64,000 nucleotides of DNA from Bacteroidota bacterium (GTDB taxonomy: Bacteria; Bacteroidota; Bacteroidia; Chitinophagales; Saprospiraceae): the NCBI GenBank assembly GCA_024743405.1, contig JANSWP010000017.1:28730-92729 (forward strand), in the 5' to 3' direction. Below are positions 53,723 to 64,000 of the stretch, piece after piece (the stretch's first letter is position 1; every line of letters begins with the position of its first letter). The position numbers were made by a program, and so were the translations under genes. The notes beneath the pieces are model-generated. The model was not told the origin of the DNA. It saw nothing but the letters and a program-made list of their open reading frames with translations, and ran no database searches.

Positions 53723-55822
53723 ATGACACGTACCCATTTTCGAACTTGCAACCTTTGTGAAGCCATGTGTGGTCTAGAAATCACGCTGGAGGGTAATGAA
53801 ATATTGTCGATTAAAGGGGATAAAAAAGATCCATTGAGCCGAGGACATATCTGCCCAAAAGCAGTGGCACTGAAAGATATTTATTTGGATAAAGACCGAC
53901 TAAAATATCCTATTCGAAAAACCGAAAACGGCTGGGAACGTATTGAATGGGAGGAAGCATATGATTTAGTAGTGGAGAAGGTTCGGGAAACACAAATGAA
54001 ATATGGACGAGATTCAGTTGGAATTTATGCAGGAAATCCTAATGTTCACAATTTTGGTACAATGCTTTTTCTGCCCAATTTCCTGAGGAGTATGCGCACA
54101 AAAAATCGATTTAGTGCGACCTCGGCTGACCAATTACCGCATCATGTTGCGGCTTTGTTTATGTTTGGTCACGGGTTTATGGAACCTATAGCAGACATTG
54201 ATCGAACAGATTTTCTCTTGATTATTGGCGCCAATCCCTTGGTATCTAACGGAAGTATGATGACTGCCCCTGATTTTGGACGACGAATGAAGGATATTCA
54301 AAAAAGAGGTGGAAAGGTTGTCGTCATTGACCCGCGTAAAACGGAAACAGCAAAAAAATCTAATGAACATATTTTTATAAAACCAGGCCAAGATGCATTG
54401 CTTTTAGCCGCCATGATTCATCATATTCTGCATAATGATATGGTTGAACTTGGGCATTTGAAGCCTTATATTATTGGTTTAGATGATTTAAAACTGAATA
54501 TAAAGGACTTTTCTCCGGAAAAAGTTAGTCAACTTATTCAAATCGAATCTTCAGAAATCATTCGGCTTGCTGAAGAATTTTCAAAAGCAAAATCAGCAGT
54601 TTGTTACAGTCGAATGGGAGCTTCGACTCAGGAATTTGGAGGACTCACTATTTGGTTTTCAACTGTCTTGAATATTATTACGGGCAACCTAGATTCAGAA
54701 GGGGGAGCTATGTTCACTTTGCCAGCCTTTGATCATGTTGGGTTTACTGGTGCGCAAGGTAAAACAGGTGTTTTTGGTAATCGAAAATCCAGAGTTCGAA
54801 AATTGCCAGCCTATGGTGGGGAATTCCCAATTTCAACCTTATTGGATGAATTAAATACACCCGGAGAGGGTCAAATAAAGGCGATGGTCACTGTTGCAGG
54901 AAACCCTATTTTATCTGCACCAAATGGAAATGCATTAGACCTTGCTTTTGAAAAATTAGACTTTATGGTTTCATTTGATATTTATTTGAATGAGACAACC
55001 CGGCATGCAGATGTTATCATTCCTCCAACAACTGGTTTAGAGACGCCGCATTATGACTTAATTTTCAATGTGTTAGCCATTCGGAACACCACAAAATATT
55101 CCCCCGCACTTTTTGAAAAAACGGAAGATCAACGCCATGATTGGCAAATTTATAAAGCATTAACTGCAAGGTTTTCAGAAGTTCCAGAAGATGAAAGCAC
55201 CCCTGAATCCATTTTAAATTTTGCATTAAAAAATGGCCCGTATGCTAATAAAGGTATTGACTTAGCGTCCCTCCAAAAAGCTCCTAATGGGATCGATCTA
55301 GGGTCTATGAGACCAAAAATGCTTCCTAAAAGACTATTTACTAAAGACCAAAAAATACACCTTGCACCACCATTTTTCATTAACGATCTTCCCAGGCTAA
55401 AAGCCATTTTAGACAATCCTAAAAAAGATGATTTTCCTTTTTCATTGATCGGGAGAAGGCATTTACGGTCTAATAATTCATGGATGCACAATAGCCTAAG
55501 GCTGGTTAAAGGAAAAAACAGATGCACGCTTTTGATACATCCTAATGATGCAGAAAAGGCAGGAATCGAGGATCAACAAATGGTATTAGTTTCCTCTAAA
55601 ACAGGTAAAGTTAAAATTCAAGCTGAACTCACAGATACAATTATGGAAAGCGTTGTTAGCATTCCGCATGGTTGGGGGCATTCAAAGAAAGGCACTAAAA
55701 TGAAAATTGCAGAAGCTCATGCAGGTGTAAGCATCAATGATTTAACAGATGCCAACTTCATTGATGAATTGACTGGCAATGCTGCTTTTAGTGGAGTTCC
55801 TGTACAGATTGAACATATTTAG
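53723..55822 (+). CDS. molybdopterin-dependent oxidoreductase, single subunit
   Basis: A 699-aa member of the DMSO reductase superfamily. The N-terminal Fe4S4 site is C9-x2-C12-x3-C16 with C44 in GHICPKA. The molybdopterin region has TSADQLPHH, IIGANPLVSNGSMMTAPD, VIDPRKTETAKKSNEHIFIKPGQDALL and GFTGAQGKTGVFGN. The C-terminal dinucleotide-binding domain begins FPFSLIGRRHLRSNNSWMHN. There is no Tat signal, so it is cytosolic. The substrate is unknown; the group includes formate dehydrogenase-like and nitrate reductase-like enzymes. No accessory electron-transfer or Mo-cofactor gene is adjacent. Confidence 0.9.
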   Translation: MTRTHFRTCNLCEAMCGLEITLEGNEILSIKGDKKDPLSRGHICPKAVALKDIYLDKDRLKYPIRKTENGWERIEWEEAYDLVVEKVRETQMKYGRDSVGIYAGNPNVHNFGTMLFLPNFLRSMRTKNRFSATSADQLPHHVAALFMFGHGFMEPIADIDRTDFLLIIGANPLVSNGSMMTAPDFGRRMKDIQKRGGKVVVIDPRKTETAKKSNEHIFIKPGQDALLLAAMIHHILHNDMVELGHLKPYIIGLDDLKLNIKDFSPEKVSQLIQIESSEIIRLAEEFSKAKSAVCYSRMGASTQEFGGLTIWFSTVLNIITGNLDSEGGAMFTLPAFDHVGFTGAQGKTGVFGNRKSRVRKLPAYGGEFPISTLLDELNTPGEGQIKAMVTVAGNPILSAPNGNALDLAFEKLDFMVSFDIYLNETTRHADVIIPPTTGLETPHYDLIFNVLAIRNTTKYSPALFEKTEDQRHDWQIYKALTARFSEVPEDESTPESILNFALKNGPYANKGIDLASLQKAPNGIDLGSMRPKMLPKRLFTKDQKIHLAPPFFINDLPRLKAILDNPKKDDFPFSLIGRRHLRSNNSWMHNSLRLVKGKNRCTLLIHPNDAEKAGIEDQQMVLVSSKTGKVKIQAELTDTIMESVVSIPHGWGHSKKGTKMKIAEAHAGVSINDLTDANFIDELTGNAAFSGVPVQIEHI

Positions 55823-56056
55823 TTTATAGATTTTATAAATAATAATCGACACAATTGATATGTTCTTTTTGATTTGTATTCCGTTAAAATCTCTGACAGT
55901 TGAATTGCGATAGCAAAAAAAACGCCTACTAAATCAAAAATTGCTCCGTAAAATTTTCATAGCTTAAAACACTCATAATCCCTACATTAAAAAAATAGTA
56001 TATATTATTTAACCATCAACTGGGAACAGATACTACCATCTTTTTATATTTACGCC

Positions 56057-58261
56057 ATGCTGAAAAAATTCCCTTTTTTCCAACAAATGGATGCAATGGA
56101 CTGTGGTCCGACCTGTTTGCGCATGATTGCCCAACATTATGGTCGCCATTATACTTTGCAAACCTTGCGCGATAAATGCTATATCGATCGTGAGGGTGTA
56201 TCCTTGTTGGGAACTAGTGAAGGGGCAGAAAGTATTGGTTTACGAAGTTTGGCTATTAAAATTCCTTTTGAAGGAGCGGAATCAGATGGGGCGAGTTTTT
56301 TGATGCAAGACTTGCCATTGCCGTGCGTGGTTCATTGGGATCAAAATCATTTCGTAGTAGTTTACAAGAAGTCAAAAAAGCATATCTGGATTGCCGACCC
56401 CGGAAAACATCGCATAAAAATGACACACAATGAATTTAAAAAACATTGGGTCAGTGATGGTAATCAGGGCGTGTGTTTACTCTTAGAACCTACTCCAGAA
56501 TTTTATACACACGATAACGAAGAAATAACCAAGTCTGGATTTGGATTCTTATTTCGATTTATGAAGCCATACCGGCGTTTGATTATCCAATTAGGGATTG
56601 GGCTGATTTTAGGTAGTATTTTTCAATTAATATTTCCGTTTCTGACTCAAGCCATTGTTGACACCGGTATAAAAAATCAAGACATCGATTTCATTTGGCT
56701 AATATTGATCGGTCAACTGATCTTATTCGTCAGTCAAATTTCTGTTCAATTTATCCAAAGTTGGATCCTATTGCATATTGGAGCCAGGGTGAATGTATCC
56801 TTGATTTCAGATTTTTTAATAAAATTAATGAAGTTGCCAATTAGTTATTTCGATATCAAAATGATTGGCGATTTGTTACAAAGAATCAATGATCACAATC
56901 GTATTGAGCAATTTCTTACCTCTTCGACCTTAAATATTGTCTTTTCTTTATTCAACATGCTCGTTTTCGGGGCTATTCTGTGGTATTATGACACCAATAT
57001 TTTTCTCATTTTCCTGGGTACTAGTATTGCCTATGTACTGTGGATTGTTCTTTTTCTTAAAAAGCGTAAAGCGGTTGATTATATCGCCTTCAAAGAACGT
57101 GCGGATAATCAGAGTACGCTAATCGAGTTGATCCAAGGGATGCAAGAAATTAAATTACAAAACAGCGAGAAAAAGCGACGTTGGCAATGGGTCAATATCC
57201 AAGCTCGTCTTTTTAGAGCGAACATAAAATCTTTGGCAATTACTCAAACTCAAGATGCTGGAGCAAATTTTTTCTCTCAACTAAAGGATATTTTAGTAAC
57301 CGTTGTAGCAGCTAAAGCGGTTATTGAAGGAAGTATGACTTTGGGACAAATGCTCGCGGTACAATATATTATTGGTCAATTAAATGGTCCACTTCAACAG
57401 TTTATTATTTTCATTCGGACTGCGCAAGATGCCAAAATAAGTTTGGAAAGATTGGGCGAGATTCACTCTATGGAAAATGAGGAAGAAGAGGAACAGGTAT
57501 CAAGCGCCAATATATTACCTGAACAGGGCGACCTTCATTTCGAAAATGTAAATTTCCAATATAATAAACTGAGTGAAATCGTCCTCAAGAATATGAATTT
57601 GACCATTCCTAGGGGAAAGGTTACGGCGATTGTTGGGACAAGCGGTAGTGGAAAAACAACTTTAGTAAAGTTGATTTTAGGGTTTTATGAACCAACAAAT
57701 GGCACCATCCGAATTGGAGGCATCCGAATTGATAATTTGCCCAAAAAACTTTGGCGAAAAAAATGTGGAGCCGTAATGCAAGATGGATACGTTTTTTCTG
57801 ATACCATCGCCAATAACGTAGCAGAAAGTGAAGATTATGTAGACAAGAATAAGTTATTGAAAGCTGTTAAAGTGGCTAATATTCAAGACTTTATAGAGAA
57901 TATGCCGTTGGGATACAATACGATGGTGGGCGCTAAAGGAAACGGATTGAGTCAAGGACAAAAACAACGATTATTGATAGCAAGAGCCGTATACAAAAAT
58001 CCTGAATTTCTGTTTTTTGACGAAGCCACCAATGCGTTGGACGCCCAGAATGAAAGAATAATTGTAAAAAACTTAGATGACTTTTATAAAGGTAGAACGG
58101 TCATAGTAGTGGCACATAGATTGAGTACCGTAAAAGACGCTGACCAAATTATCGTTTTAGAAAAAGGAGAATTAGTTGAAAAAGGAACTCATGAAGAATT
58201 AACAGCCAAACGAGGAGCCTACTTTCAATTAGTAAAAAATCAATTAGAACTGGGAGCCTAA
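56057..58261 (+). CDS. C39-peptidase ABC exporter (bacteriocin/peptide type)
   Basis: A 734-aa exporter in three parts. Residues 1-140 form an N-terminal peptidase C39 domain with catalytic C16 in MDAMDCGPTCL, H98 in WDQNHFVVV and D114 in IADPG, all intact. It would cleave leaders after a double-Gly motif. The transmembrane region (about 165-420) has six helices. The ATPase has Walker A GTSGSGKTTLVKL, the signature LSQGQKQRLLIARAV and Walker B FLFFDEATNALD. A cognate HlyD adaptor follows after a 226-bp gap that holds a family A repeat. No short double-Gly precursor gene is seen nearby, so the cargo is unknown. Confidence 0.94.
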   Translation: MLKKFPFFQQMDAMDCGPTCLRMIAQHYGRHYTLQTLRDKCYIDREGVSLLGTSEGAESIGLRSLAIKIPFEGAESDGASFLMQDLPLPCVVHWDQNHFVVVYKKSKKHIWIADPGKHRIKMTHNEFKKHWVSDGNQGVCLLLEPTPEFYTHDNEEITKSGFGFLFRFMKPYRRLIIQLGIGLILGSIFQLIFPFLTQAIVDTGIKNQDIDFIWLILIGQLILFVSQISVQFIQSWILLHIGARVNVSLISDFLIKLMKLPISYFDIKMIGDLLQRINDHNRIEQFLTSSTLNIVFSLFNMLVFGAILWYYDTNIFLIFLGTSIAYVLWIVLFLKKRKAVDYIAFKERADNQSTLIELIQGMQEIKLQNSEKKRRWQWVNIQARLFRANIKSLAITQTQDAGANFFSQLKDILVTVVAAKAVIEGSMTLGQMLAVQYIIGQLNGPLQQFIIFIRTAQDAKISLERLGEIHSMENEEEEEQVSSANILPEQGDLHFENVNFQYNKLSEIVLKNMNLTIPRGKVTAIVGTSGSGKTTLVKLILGFYEPTNGTIRIGGIRIDNLPKKLWRKKCGAVMQDGYVFSDTIANNVAESEDYVDKNKLLKAVKVANIQDFIENMPLGYNTMVGAKGNGLSQGQKQRLLIARAVYKNPEFLFFDEATNALDAQNERIIVKNLDDFYKGRTVIVVAHRLSTVKDADQIIVLEKGELVEKGTHEELTAKRGAYFQLVKNQLELGA

Positions 58262-58300
58262 TTAGTTGTCAATTGATCATTAATAGTTTGCAGTTTTCCA

Positions 58301-58469
58301 TAGACTTTATTTTGAAAGGATTTATGATGTAAAAAAATTGGATTTTGATTTCAATCGAGAAACACACTGAACCTATTAGTAATAGCTTTAAGGTGAGTAT
58401 GTGACGAAGAGTGAATACAAAAGACTAATTTTTAACCAATCAAAATAATCTTTTTTTGAACAAAGTCTA
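58301..58469. repeat. intergenic inverted-repeat element, family A copy 2
   Basis: A 169-bp element related to 5097-5261. It starts TAGACTTTATTTTG and ends TTGAACAAAGTCTA, with more degenerate arms. It shares the blocks TCAATCGAGAAAC, AAGGTGAGTA and GTGACGAAGAGTGAA. It occupies most of the gap between the exporter and adaptor genes. Confidence 0.8.
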
Positions 58470-58487
58470 ATATCGAAGTTAAAGTCC

Positions 58488-59807
58488 ATGCCGAATTTAA
58501 TTCACAATCCGGAAGACATTGTTTTAACTGAACGACGCGAGATTCAGGCGATCATGGGTAACCCTCCAGGGACTCTTTTGAAGTGGGGAATAACGGTAGT
58601 CTTTTTCGTGGTTATATCCCTTTTAATCATTGCATATATAGTGCAATATGCAGATACTGTGCCAGCTGAAGTAGTCTTAACTACGGAAAATCCGCCAATA
58701 GAATTAGTCGCAAAGGTAGATGGGAAAATAATTGATTTAGAGATTGAGGATAAAGATTGGGTAGAAAAAAATCAGTTATTAGGGATCGTAGACAATCCTG
58801 CTTATATAGAAGATGTTGCGTTTTTAGAAGAATATTTGAATCAATTTGATGAGATTGAATCTCCTAGAAAATACTCAAGGATTCCTGAGCCTGAAGCACT
58901 TGTTTTAGGTCGTATTCAACCCTTTTATGCACCATTAGAACAGAAACTATCGGAGTATAAAGATTTCTTAAAACGAAAATCTATTTGGAGGCAAATTAAC
59001 GCAATCGAAGAACAAATTTTTCAAATTGGAAGACTCAATAAATCACTAAAAACCACCCAATCGAATTTGGAGGGACAATTGAAACTGTCCAAAAATAATT
59101 TAGATCGGTTTGAAAAATTACTCCAAGAGGGCGCTGAATCTATAGCAAGAAAAGAAGAAGTAGAAGGAGAATACCTGAGAACAAAACGTCGATATAATGA
59201 CCTTGAAGCTGAAGTAATCCAAAATCAAATAAACATTGAAAATCTACGTGGTCGAATAGCCATCTTAGAAGGAGGTAGAAAAACGGATCGGTCAGAAAAA
59301 GAAGCAGAAATACAGAGCATTATTCAAGTATTGAAAAGTCAGGTTGACCAATGGAAAGAAGACTATTTATTGTTGTCCCCAATTTCAGGACAAGTAGCCT
59401 TTACCCAATTCAGAAGCGAAAATCAAACAGTTCAGAGAGGACAAAAAGTGATGACCATTGTTCCAAAAACAAATAAAAATGATTCTGGGAAAATAATAGG
59501 ACGTGCTAAATTATCCCTTTTAGGATCAGGAAAAGTGGATACAGGAAAGGTCGTGAACATTGATTTCCCGGCATATCCATCTTCTGAATATGGCATTGTA
59601 AAAGGGAAAGTTATCAAAATATCTGATATTCCTGAAGAAGGGCAATATTTGATAGAAATTGAATTACCTGATCCGATGGAAACTACCTACGGAAAAACCA
59701 TAAAGTTTAGGCAAGGTATGACTGGACAAGGTGAAATCATCACAGAAAAACGCCGGTTTTTGACTCGACTTCTAGAGAAATTATTGGATGCGATTTACAA
59801 TCGATGA
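58488..59807 (+). CDS. HlyD family secretion adaptor protein
   Basis: A 439-aa periplasmic adaptor. One transmembrane helix lies at about residues 33-52 (TVVFFVVISLLIIAYIVQYA). The lipoyl-like barrel around PAEVVLTTENPPIELVAKVDG is followed by coiled-coil hairpins (NRFEKLLQEGAE.. and AEIQSIIQVLKSQVDQWKEDY-type segments). A second lipoyl half contains LLLSPISGQVAFTQ, then a C-terminal barrel (GRAKLSLLGSGKVDTG). It links the ABC exporter to an outer-membrane channel in type I-like secretion. It starts just after repeat A copy 2. Confidence 0.93.
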   Translation: MPNLIHNPEDIVLTERREIQAIMGNPPGTLLKWGITVVFFVVISLLIIAYIVQYADTVPAEVVLTTENPPIELVAKVDGKIIDLEIEDKDWVEKNQLLGIVDNPAYIEDVAFLEEYLNQFDEIESPRKYSRIPEPEALVLGRIQPFYAPLEQKLSEYKDFLKRKSIWRQINAIEEQIFQIGRLNKSLKTTQSNLEGQLKLSKNNLDRFEKLLQEGAESIARKEEVEGEYLRTKRRYNDLEAEVIQNQINIENLRGRIAILEGGRKTDRSEKEAEIQSIIQVLKSQVDQWKEDYLLLSPISGQVAFTQFRSENQTVQRGQKVMTIVPKTNKNDSGKIIGRAKLSLLGSGKVDTGKVVNIDFPAYPSSEYGIVKGKVIKISDIPEEGQYLIEIELPDPMETTYGKTIKFRQGMTGQGEIITEKRRFLTRLLEKLLDAIYNR

Positions 59808-59955
59808 TGACAAATATCATTTTGGAAAAATAAGGGAGTTGTTTTACATTTAGGATCATTTTAGAAATGATAAAATAATAACTTCCTGATTTTAGGTGCC
59901 CCCTTATCTGTAGCCTGTTTTCATCATTCATAGAACACAATCAAAAACAAATACT

Positions 59956-60423
59956 ATGGTCAAAACACTCGAATCCGTTATGGAATATCAAAGTAAGCAT
60001 GTTTTAAAACGGTTTTTAAAAATGCACGATTTACCTCGCCATGAGGCCGAATTAATCTTTGAAGATACCAAACGCTATCTTTGGTTGAATGCGAAAATAG
60101 CTGAAGAACGTGCCTTAGGAAAAGATGTTCCAGATGTTTATATCTCAAAAAGTATGGTCATCATTGACGAAATGTGGCATACCTTTATTTTGAATACACG
60201 AGAGTATATTGCTTTTTGCGAAAAACATTTTGGCGAATTTGTTCACCACCCACCTGATTGTCCAAAATATTTTAACAACCTGAAAAAATTAGGGGAGGAA
60301 AAAACAAATGAAATATTATTAGAAGAAATGATCGCATTGGTTTTTGATCATTTTGGAGAAGAGGTTTCTATGCGTTGGTTTAATACTTACCATAAATATG
60401 CTCATTTGAATATTGTCCACTGA
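59956..60423 (+). CDS. GRDP-like protein of unknown function next to the exporter
   Basis: A 155-aa protein without signal peptide or membrane segment. The central block IIDEMWHTFILNTREYIAFCEKHFGEFVHHPPD (quoted in parts: D71, W74, H75, Y84, C88, G93, H97, H98) resembles the glycine-rich-domain protein-like (DUF1399) family, with a D-x2-W-H and an FG-x3-HH pattern. These Asp/His residues could bind a metal, but no activity is established. The remainder is helical and charged. It follows the HlyD gene by 148 bp on the same strand and could belong to the exporter locus as a modifying enzyme or cargo (inference). Confidence 0.65.
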   Translation: MVKTLESVMEYQSKHVLKRFLKMHDLPRHEAELIFEDTKRYLWLNAKIAEERALGKDVPDVYISKSMVIIDEMWHTFILNTREYIAFCEKHFGEFVHHPPDCPKYFNNLKKLGEEKTNEILLEEMIALVFDHFGEEVSMRWFNTYHKYAHLNIVH

Positions 60424-60590
60424 GTTTCTTGAGGAATCCTTGATTCAAGGTAGTTGAGCCTCGAGCTCAACCCCCTTGATATATTCTTGAGGTATTCCTT
60501 TTCAACGGTGATTGTCAATAATTCTAAAATATTAAAAATAAAAGTTCAAATTGACCTCCTATTTCATCGTTCAACTCTAAGCTTTTTTTC

Positions 60591-60598
60591 TACCTTCG
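60591..60598 (+). promoter_or_regulatory. candidate -7 element for pyrG
   Basis: TACCTTCG is a one-base variant of TAnnTTTG, 88 bp before the pyrG ATG, and is followed by CACCCCG. The intervening leader has no strong hairpin. No -33 partner with ideal spacing is seen. Confidence 0.4.
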
Positions 60599-60676
60599 CA
60601 CCCCGTAACGACAGTTTCAGATTGTAGTCATTTATGTAAATTAAAATATCGATTACTAGCTGCAAACTTCCAATAG

Positions 60677-62293
<1,617 letters not shown>

Positions 62294-62392
62294 GTAGTAT
62301 TCAGGGTGCATTTAGCAGTTCTCATTTATATCATTGAATGTCTTGATACAAGGAACTGCTAACCGCCTACTGCTCACTGAAAACTTTCATCT

Positions 62393-63859
62393 TTGAAAAA
62401 AATTCCCAATAAAATATTACCGTATTGTCTTTTTATGGTGCTACTCACCTACTGGGCAAGCGATCATATTTTCTTTTGGGATACAATTAGTCAAGGTTCG
62501 CGACTAGTAGATTTTTATTATCAAACCAATTTTCAACAACTTTTTTTACCTACCGAAATTGATCAAGGGCATCCCCCACTCTTTCAAATTTATATCGCAC
62601 TAGGCTGGAAACTATTTGGTCGAACGCTGTTTGTCAGTCATTTTCTAATGTTACCGATTTTGATCGGTATTGTTTGGCAAATATTCCAATTGGTGCAGCA
62701 TTTTTTCGATAAAAAGCATCATTGGATTGCCCTCGCCTTGCCTTTTTTTGATACCACTTTTTTGGCTCAAAATATCCTTGTTTCACCAGATGTTTTATTG
62801 CTATTTGCCTTTTTAATGAGTCTAAATGGTCTACTAAAGAGGAAAAATTGGATGATAATAATTGGAAGTCTTCTTTTAGGGTTAACGAGCATAAGAGGGA
62901 TTGTGATGGTAGGCGTTTTGTATATTATTCAAATTTTCTTGAATAAAGATTTTTTCAATTCAAAAAATATAAAAGACTTAGTTTCAACTCTTTTCAAAAA
63001 ACTCATCCCTTTTATTCCTGCTATTTTCTTAGTCTCATTCTATTTAATTTTCCATTTTATCGAAACAGGATGGTGGATTTCCACCCCTAGCGAAAGTTGG
63101 AATACTCAACGTGGATTTGTTGGAATCTTTGGTGTCTTAAAAAACATTGGAATAGCAGGCTGGCGGCTTTTGGACTTCGGCAAATTTGGAACTTGGATCG
63201 TCATAGGGATTTTTCTATTTAGAGTCCTCCTGAATCGTCCATCTCATGGATCAATCCGTTCCAAAACGAAATCTACACAACTCTTTGAAGGGAAAAAGGG
63301 AAAACTTTTGATCATTCTTTGCACCTTTTTGCTTGTTAATATTGGGCTTTTTATGTGGTTTAGTAATCCACTTGCGCATCGTTATTTCCTTCCTGCTTTT
63401 GTGATTAAAATATTATTAATCGGATATCTGTTATTGGAAATGAAAATCTTCAAAAATGCCTCAAAATATGTTTTGGGAGGGGTACTAATTTTGATGTTTT
63501 CTGGCAATTTTTGGGTTTATCCTAATCGAATAGCCCAAGGTTGGGATAGTACAATGGCGCATATTCCTTATTACGAATTGCGTGAGGAAATGATTAATTA
63601 TATGATAGAAAATGATATTCCTTTTGAAGAGACGAAATCTTGGTTTCCGAACAAGAGTAACTTTGATGAATTAGATCTTACAAAGAGAGAATTTGGTATG
63701 AACTATGAGAAAAAAGATACACCGAAATACCTCTTTTACTCAAATGTTATGAATGATATCCCAGATAGATATTTGACCCAGATTCAAAGGTTATCTCCTC
63801 CCACAAAAAAAATGAAACGGAACGGCGTAAAAATCATTTTATACGGACCACTAAAGTAA
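62393..63859 (+). CDS. ArnT/GT39-like membrane glycosyltransferase
   Basis: A 488-aa polytopic membrane protein with about ten helices. An early periplasmic loop contains DQGHPPLFQIYIALGWKLFG, matching the acidic/HPP loop of the PMT/ArnT glycosyltransferase superfamily. Such enzymes transfer sugars from polyprenyl-phosphate donors to proteins or lipids. The C-terminal part beyond the helices (about residues 395-488) is soluble. The start is TTG at 62393 (Lys-Lys-Ile-Pro follows); the next ATG lies inside the first helix. Acceptor and donor are unknown. Confidence 0.8.
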   Translation: MKKIPNKILPYCLFMVLLTYWASDHIFFWDTISQGSRLVDFYYQTNFQQLFLPTEIDQGHPPLFQIYIALGWKLFGRTLFVSHFLMLPILIGIVWQIFQLVQHFFDKKHHWIALALPFFDTTFLAQNILVSPDVLLLFAFLMSLNGLLKRKNWMIIIGSLLLGLTSIRGIVMVGVLYIIQIFLNKDFFNSKNIKDLVSTLFKKLIPFIPAIFLVSFYLIFHFIETGWWISTPSESWNTQRGFVGIFGVLKNIGIAGWRLLDFGKFGTWIVIGIFLFRVLLNRPSHGSIRSKTKSTQLFEGKKGKLLIILCTFLLVNIGLFMWFSNPLAHRYFLPAFVIKILLIGYLLLEMKIFKNASKYVLGGVLILMFSGNFWVYPNRIAQGWDSTMAHIPYYELREEMINYMIENDIPFEETKSWFPNKSNFDELDLTKREFGMNYEKKDTPKYLFYSNVMNDIPDRYLTQIQRLSPPTKKMKRNGVKIILYGPLK

Positions 63860-64000
63860 TAGACTTGTTCGGAAATAATAAATTAGCATATGAAAAAATC
63901 TTTTTCCCTCCTACTTCGGCTATTTTAACTCCCGTACCTACGGGTACGAAACTCAAAATGAGCCTCGTCTGAGAAAAAAATCTAATTTTCATATATCCAA
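63860..64000. repeat. intergenic inverted-repeat element, family C copy 2 (cut by window end)
   Basis: It starts TAGACTTGTTC and matches 32619-32759 at the same offsets over all 141 bases available. Shared blocks are CTACTTC-GCTATTT, CTCAAAATGAGCCT and GAGAAAAAAATCTAATTT. The right arm lies beyond the window. It begins immediately after the stop of the glycosyltransferase gene. Confidence 0.8.

Noticed and set aside
55823..56056. Bacteriocin precursor upstream of the C39 exporter
   Set aside because: The only short frame (about 17 codons from ATGTTCTTTTTG) lacks a double-Gly leader; the gap has no other candidate.

Overview
The window looks like a chromosomal segment from a Bacteroidota bacterium, most plausibly a Saprospiraceae-like marine or freshwater lineage (inference). 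The DNA is AT-rich. Several genes are preceded by the Bacteroidota -7 element TAnnTTTG, one with a perfectly spaced TTTG 20 bp upstream, and start codons mostly lack Shine-Dalgarno sequences. Two large secreted proteins end in type IX secretion (T9SS) sorting domains. ECF sigma, LytS/LytTR, outer-membrane barrel and lipoprotein genes are typical of the phylum. I see no rRNA, tRNA, CRISPR array, prophage or complete insertion sequence.

Layout. 0.2-5 kb (minus): an ECF sigma factor overlapping a membrane-anchored barrel protein, then a class V aminotransferase; an outer-membrane protein; a lipoprotein inorganic pyrophosphatase. 5.6-7.1 kb (plus): an arsenosugar-type pair (AhpD-like protein and ArsS radical SAM enzyme). 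7.2-17 kb: M20 dipeptidase, an unknown secreted protein, an argS-lipoprotein-glnS run, and an 800-aa T9SS protein. 17-28 kb: RlmI-like methyltransferase, queA, an orphan MacB-type permease, kdsA with a hairpin-rich leader, two paralogous small secreted proteins, an FAD dehydrogenase, a DoxX protein and an alkylsulfatase-like metallo-hydrolase. 28-32.5 kb (minus): EVE-McrB AAA+ protein without McrC, a LysR regulator, lepA. 33-42 kb: T9SS protein, aldo/keto reductase, barrel protein, and a 1293-aa SGNH/PVC-type/HEAT/cytochrome c lipoprotein. 42-47 kb: DUF1295 protein, a short possibly truncated lipoprotein, a LytS/LytTR pair, metallophosphoesterase and CPBP protease. 47.6-51 kb: Gfo/Idh/MocA dehydrogenase joined to pxpABC (5-oxoprolinase). 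51-64 kb: AsmA protein, a molybdopterin oxidoreductase, a C39-peptidase ABC exporter with HlyD adaptor and a 155-aa GRDP-like protein, pyrG and an ArnT-like membrane glycosyltransferase.

The most unusual layer lies between the genes. At least nine intergenic elements of about 160-205 bp carry terminal inverted repeats and fall into several families (two copies at 5.1 and 58.3 kb; three at 37.7, 47.3 and 50.9 kb; two at 32.6 and 63.9 kb; singletons at 5.4 and 35.6 kb). In one family, arms and an internal stem show compensatory changes between copies, and its core CGTTAAAAATACTCGC also occurs in an otherwise different element. They look like MITE- or REP-like non-autonomous elements, or structured 3' RNA elements. 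The best candidates for an undescribed protein system are the C39/HlyD exporter with its conserved 155-aa neighbour, and the stand-alone EVE-McrB protein.
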